DNA of 7,041 bases from positions 1 through 7,041 of the forward strand of contig JAIDKM010000118.1 of assembly GCA_029051915.1 (NCBI GenBank). Reading direction: 5' to 3'. Positions 6,505 to 7,041 of this stretch are shown here, in pieces. The notes under the pieces were generated by a model that saw only the letters and a list, made by a program, of their open reading frames with translations, had not been told where the DNA came from and searched no databases. The translations under genes and the position numbers were made by a program. The DNA comes from Alistipes sp. GTDB taxonomy: Bacteria > Bacteroidota > Bacteroidia > Bacteroidales > Rikenellaceae. The stretch's first letter is position 1; the number at the start of each line of letters is the position of its first letter.

Positions 6505-7041
6505 TCAAGCGCCCGGCTGCACGGTCTCGCTCTGGACGGAGAAGCCGAAGTTCTGCTTCAACTTGATATTCGACTGGATGAACTCGGAGTTGATCGGCAT
6601 GACGTTCTTATGGTGATCGCCGATGGCACTCTTCGTCTTCCGGCAGAACCACGTTTTGCCGTTATAGACATTCTGGCCGTTGTCGAGCTTGAATCGGATC
6701 AGATCCTGACGACGATGGTGCTCGCCGACGAACTCCCAAGCCAAGTCGTCGAGCAAACCGCCCAACTCGATGGCATTGGCATTGTCCTTAGTATATTCGG
6801 TATAGGAAGCGTCCTTAGCGAAGATACTGCCCTCCTCGTACTGGAAATCGGCATAGGGATTGGCCGAACCGCTCTTGGTGCACTCGCGCACGCCGTAATC
6901 GTAGCATGAATCGCCCTCGAGATCGGCGACCGTACGCACGGCCTTCTCGGCATTGTCGAAAGAACGGGCGCGAACCTGCGAAACCAATGCGGCAGCCGTA
7001 GTCTTATCCTCGCCGTTATAAGCCCCGATGCGGAGCAGAAC
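6505..7041 (-). CDS. SusD/RagB family outer-membrane nutrient-binding lipoprotein, C-terminal 178 residues
   Basis: The frame is open from the right edge of the window (VLLRIGAYNGEDKTTAAALV) to TGA 6507-6505, so the N-terminal two thirds and the lipobox are outside. The family-typical C-terminal features are present in order: ALVSQVRARSF (the VNxVRxRA-type helix), LGGLLDDLAWEFVGEHHRRQ followed by DLIRF (the hallmark ER..EF..E..R..DLIR region) and VMPINSEFIQSNIKLKQN (the IP...I..NP.L.QN ending). SusD proteins form the lid of a SusC TonB-dependent transporter and bind the ligand at the cell surface. A SusC gene is expected just upstream, beyond position 7041. The ligand class cannot be read from this fragment; SusD/RagB members take glycans or, in RagAB of Porphyromonas gingivalis, peptides. 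Confidence 0.93.
   Translation of the reverse strand, partial: VLLRIGAYNGEDKTTAAALVSQVRARSFDNAEKAVRTVADLEGDSCYDYGVRECTKSGSANPYADFQYEEGSIFAKDASYTEYTKDNANAIELGGLLDDLAWEFVGEHHRRQDLIRFKLDNGQNVYNGKTWFCRKTKSAIGDHHKNVMPINSEFIQSNIKLKQNFGFSVQSETVQPGA

Noticed and set aside
6446..6508. Upstream in-frame start at 6508 for the 405-aa gene
   Set aside because: It overlaps the SusD stop codon and places 21 extra residues before a textbook signal peptide; the ATG at 6445 is preferred.
1..7041. CRISPR arrays, tRNA or rRNA genes, insertion sequences, phage genes
   Set aside because: No regularly spaced repeats, no tRNA-like cloverleaf, no transposase or integrase motifs and no terminal inverted repeats were seen. 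The only strong inverted repeats are the two terminators.

Overview
The window looks like a chromosomal segment of a GC-rich gut Bacteroidales, most likely Alistipes or another Rikenellaceae. The reasons are a SusD-family protein, lipoproteins with Bacteroidetes-type surface-export signals, BACON and DUF4859-type domains, a TAnnTTTG-type promoter, and A+T-rich leaders without Shine-Dalgarno sequences. The genus is an inference from composition and protein flavour, not from a marker gene.

Layout from left to right. Positions 1-231 (+) hold the last 76 codons of a ZnuC-like metal ABC transporter ATPase with a His/Cys-rich tail. A strong hairpin at 236-267 follows; its U-tract points leftwards, so it terminates the convergent minus-strand gene. 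That gene (337-627) encodes a 96-residue helical conserved hypothetical protein and has a good Bacteroidetes promoter at 655-689. Everything from 700 to 7041 is on the minus strand and reads right to left. First comes the C-terminal part of a SusD/RagB outer-membrane nutrient-binding lipoprotein (6505-7041, continuing off the window). Next is a 405-residue lipoprotein built from two diverged DUF4859-like repeats (5228-6445), then a bidirectional intrinsic terminator (5176-5207). Last come two tandem, paralogous lipoproteins of 718 and 745 residues (2940-5096 and 700-2937), separated by 2 bases. Each paralog has a lipoprotein signal, a BACON-like domain, a DUF6055-type zinc-metallopeptidase-like core (HEIGH or HEIAH followed by FWEQC) and a C-terminal DUF4859 domain.

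How the genes may work together: the arrangement is that of a Sus-like outer-membrane acquisition locus, but no glycoside hydrolase is visible. The enzymatic part is instead a pair of putative surface metallopeptidases. All three lipoproteins downstream of SusD share the DUF4859 module, which may be the common binding element. The best hypothesis is a protein, peptide or glycoprotein utilisation system, with a SusC transporter expected just beyond position 7041. The terminator between the DUF4859 lipoprotein and the peptidase pair could set different expression levels for the uptake and peptidase parts. Substrate, peptidase activity and transcript structure are all inferred.
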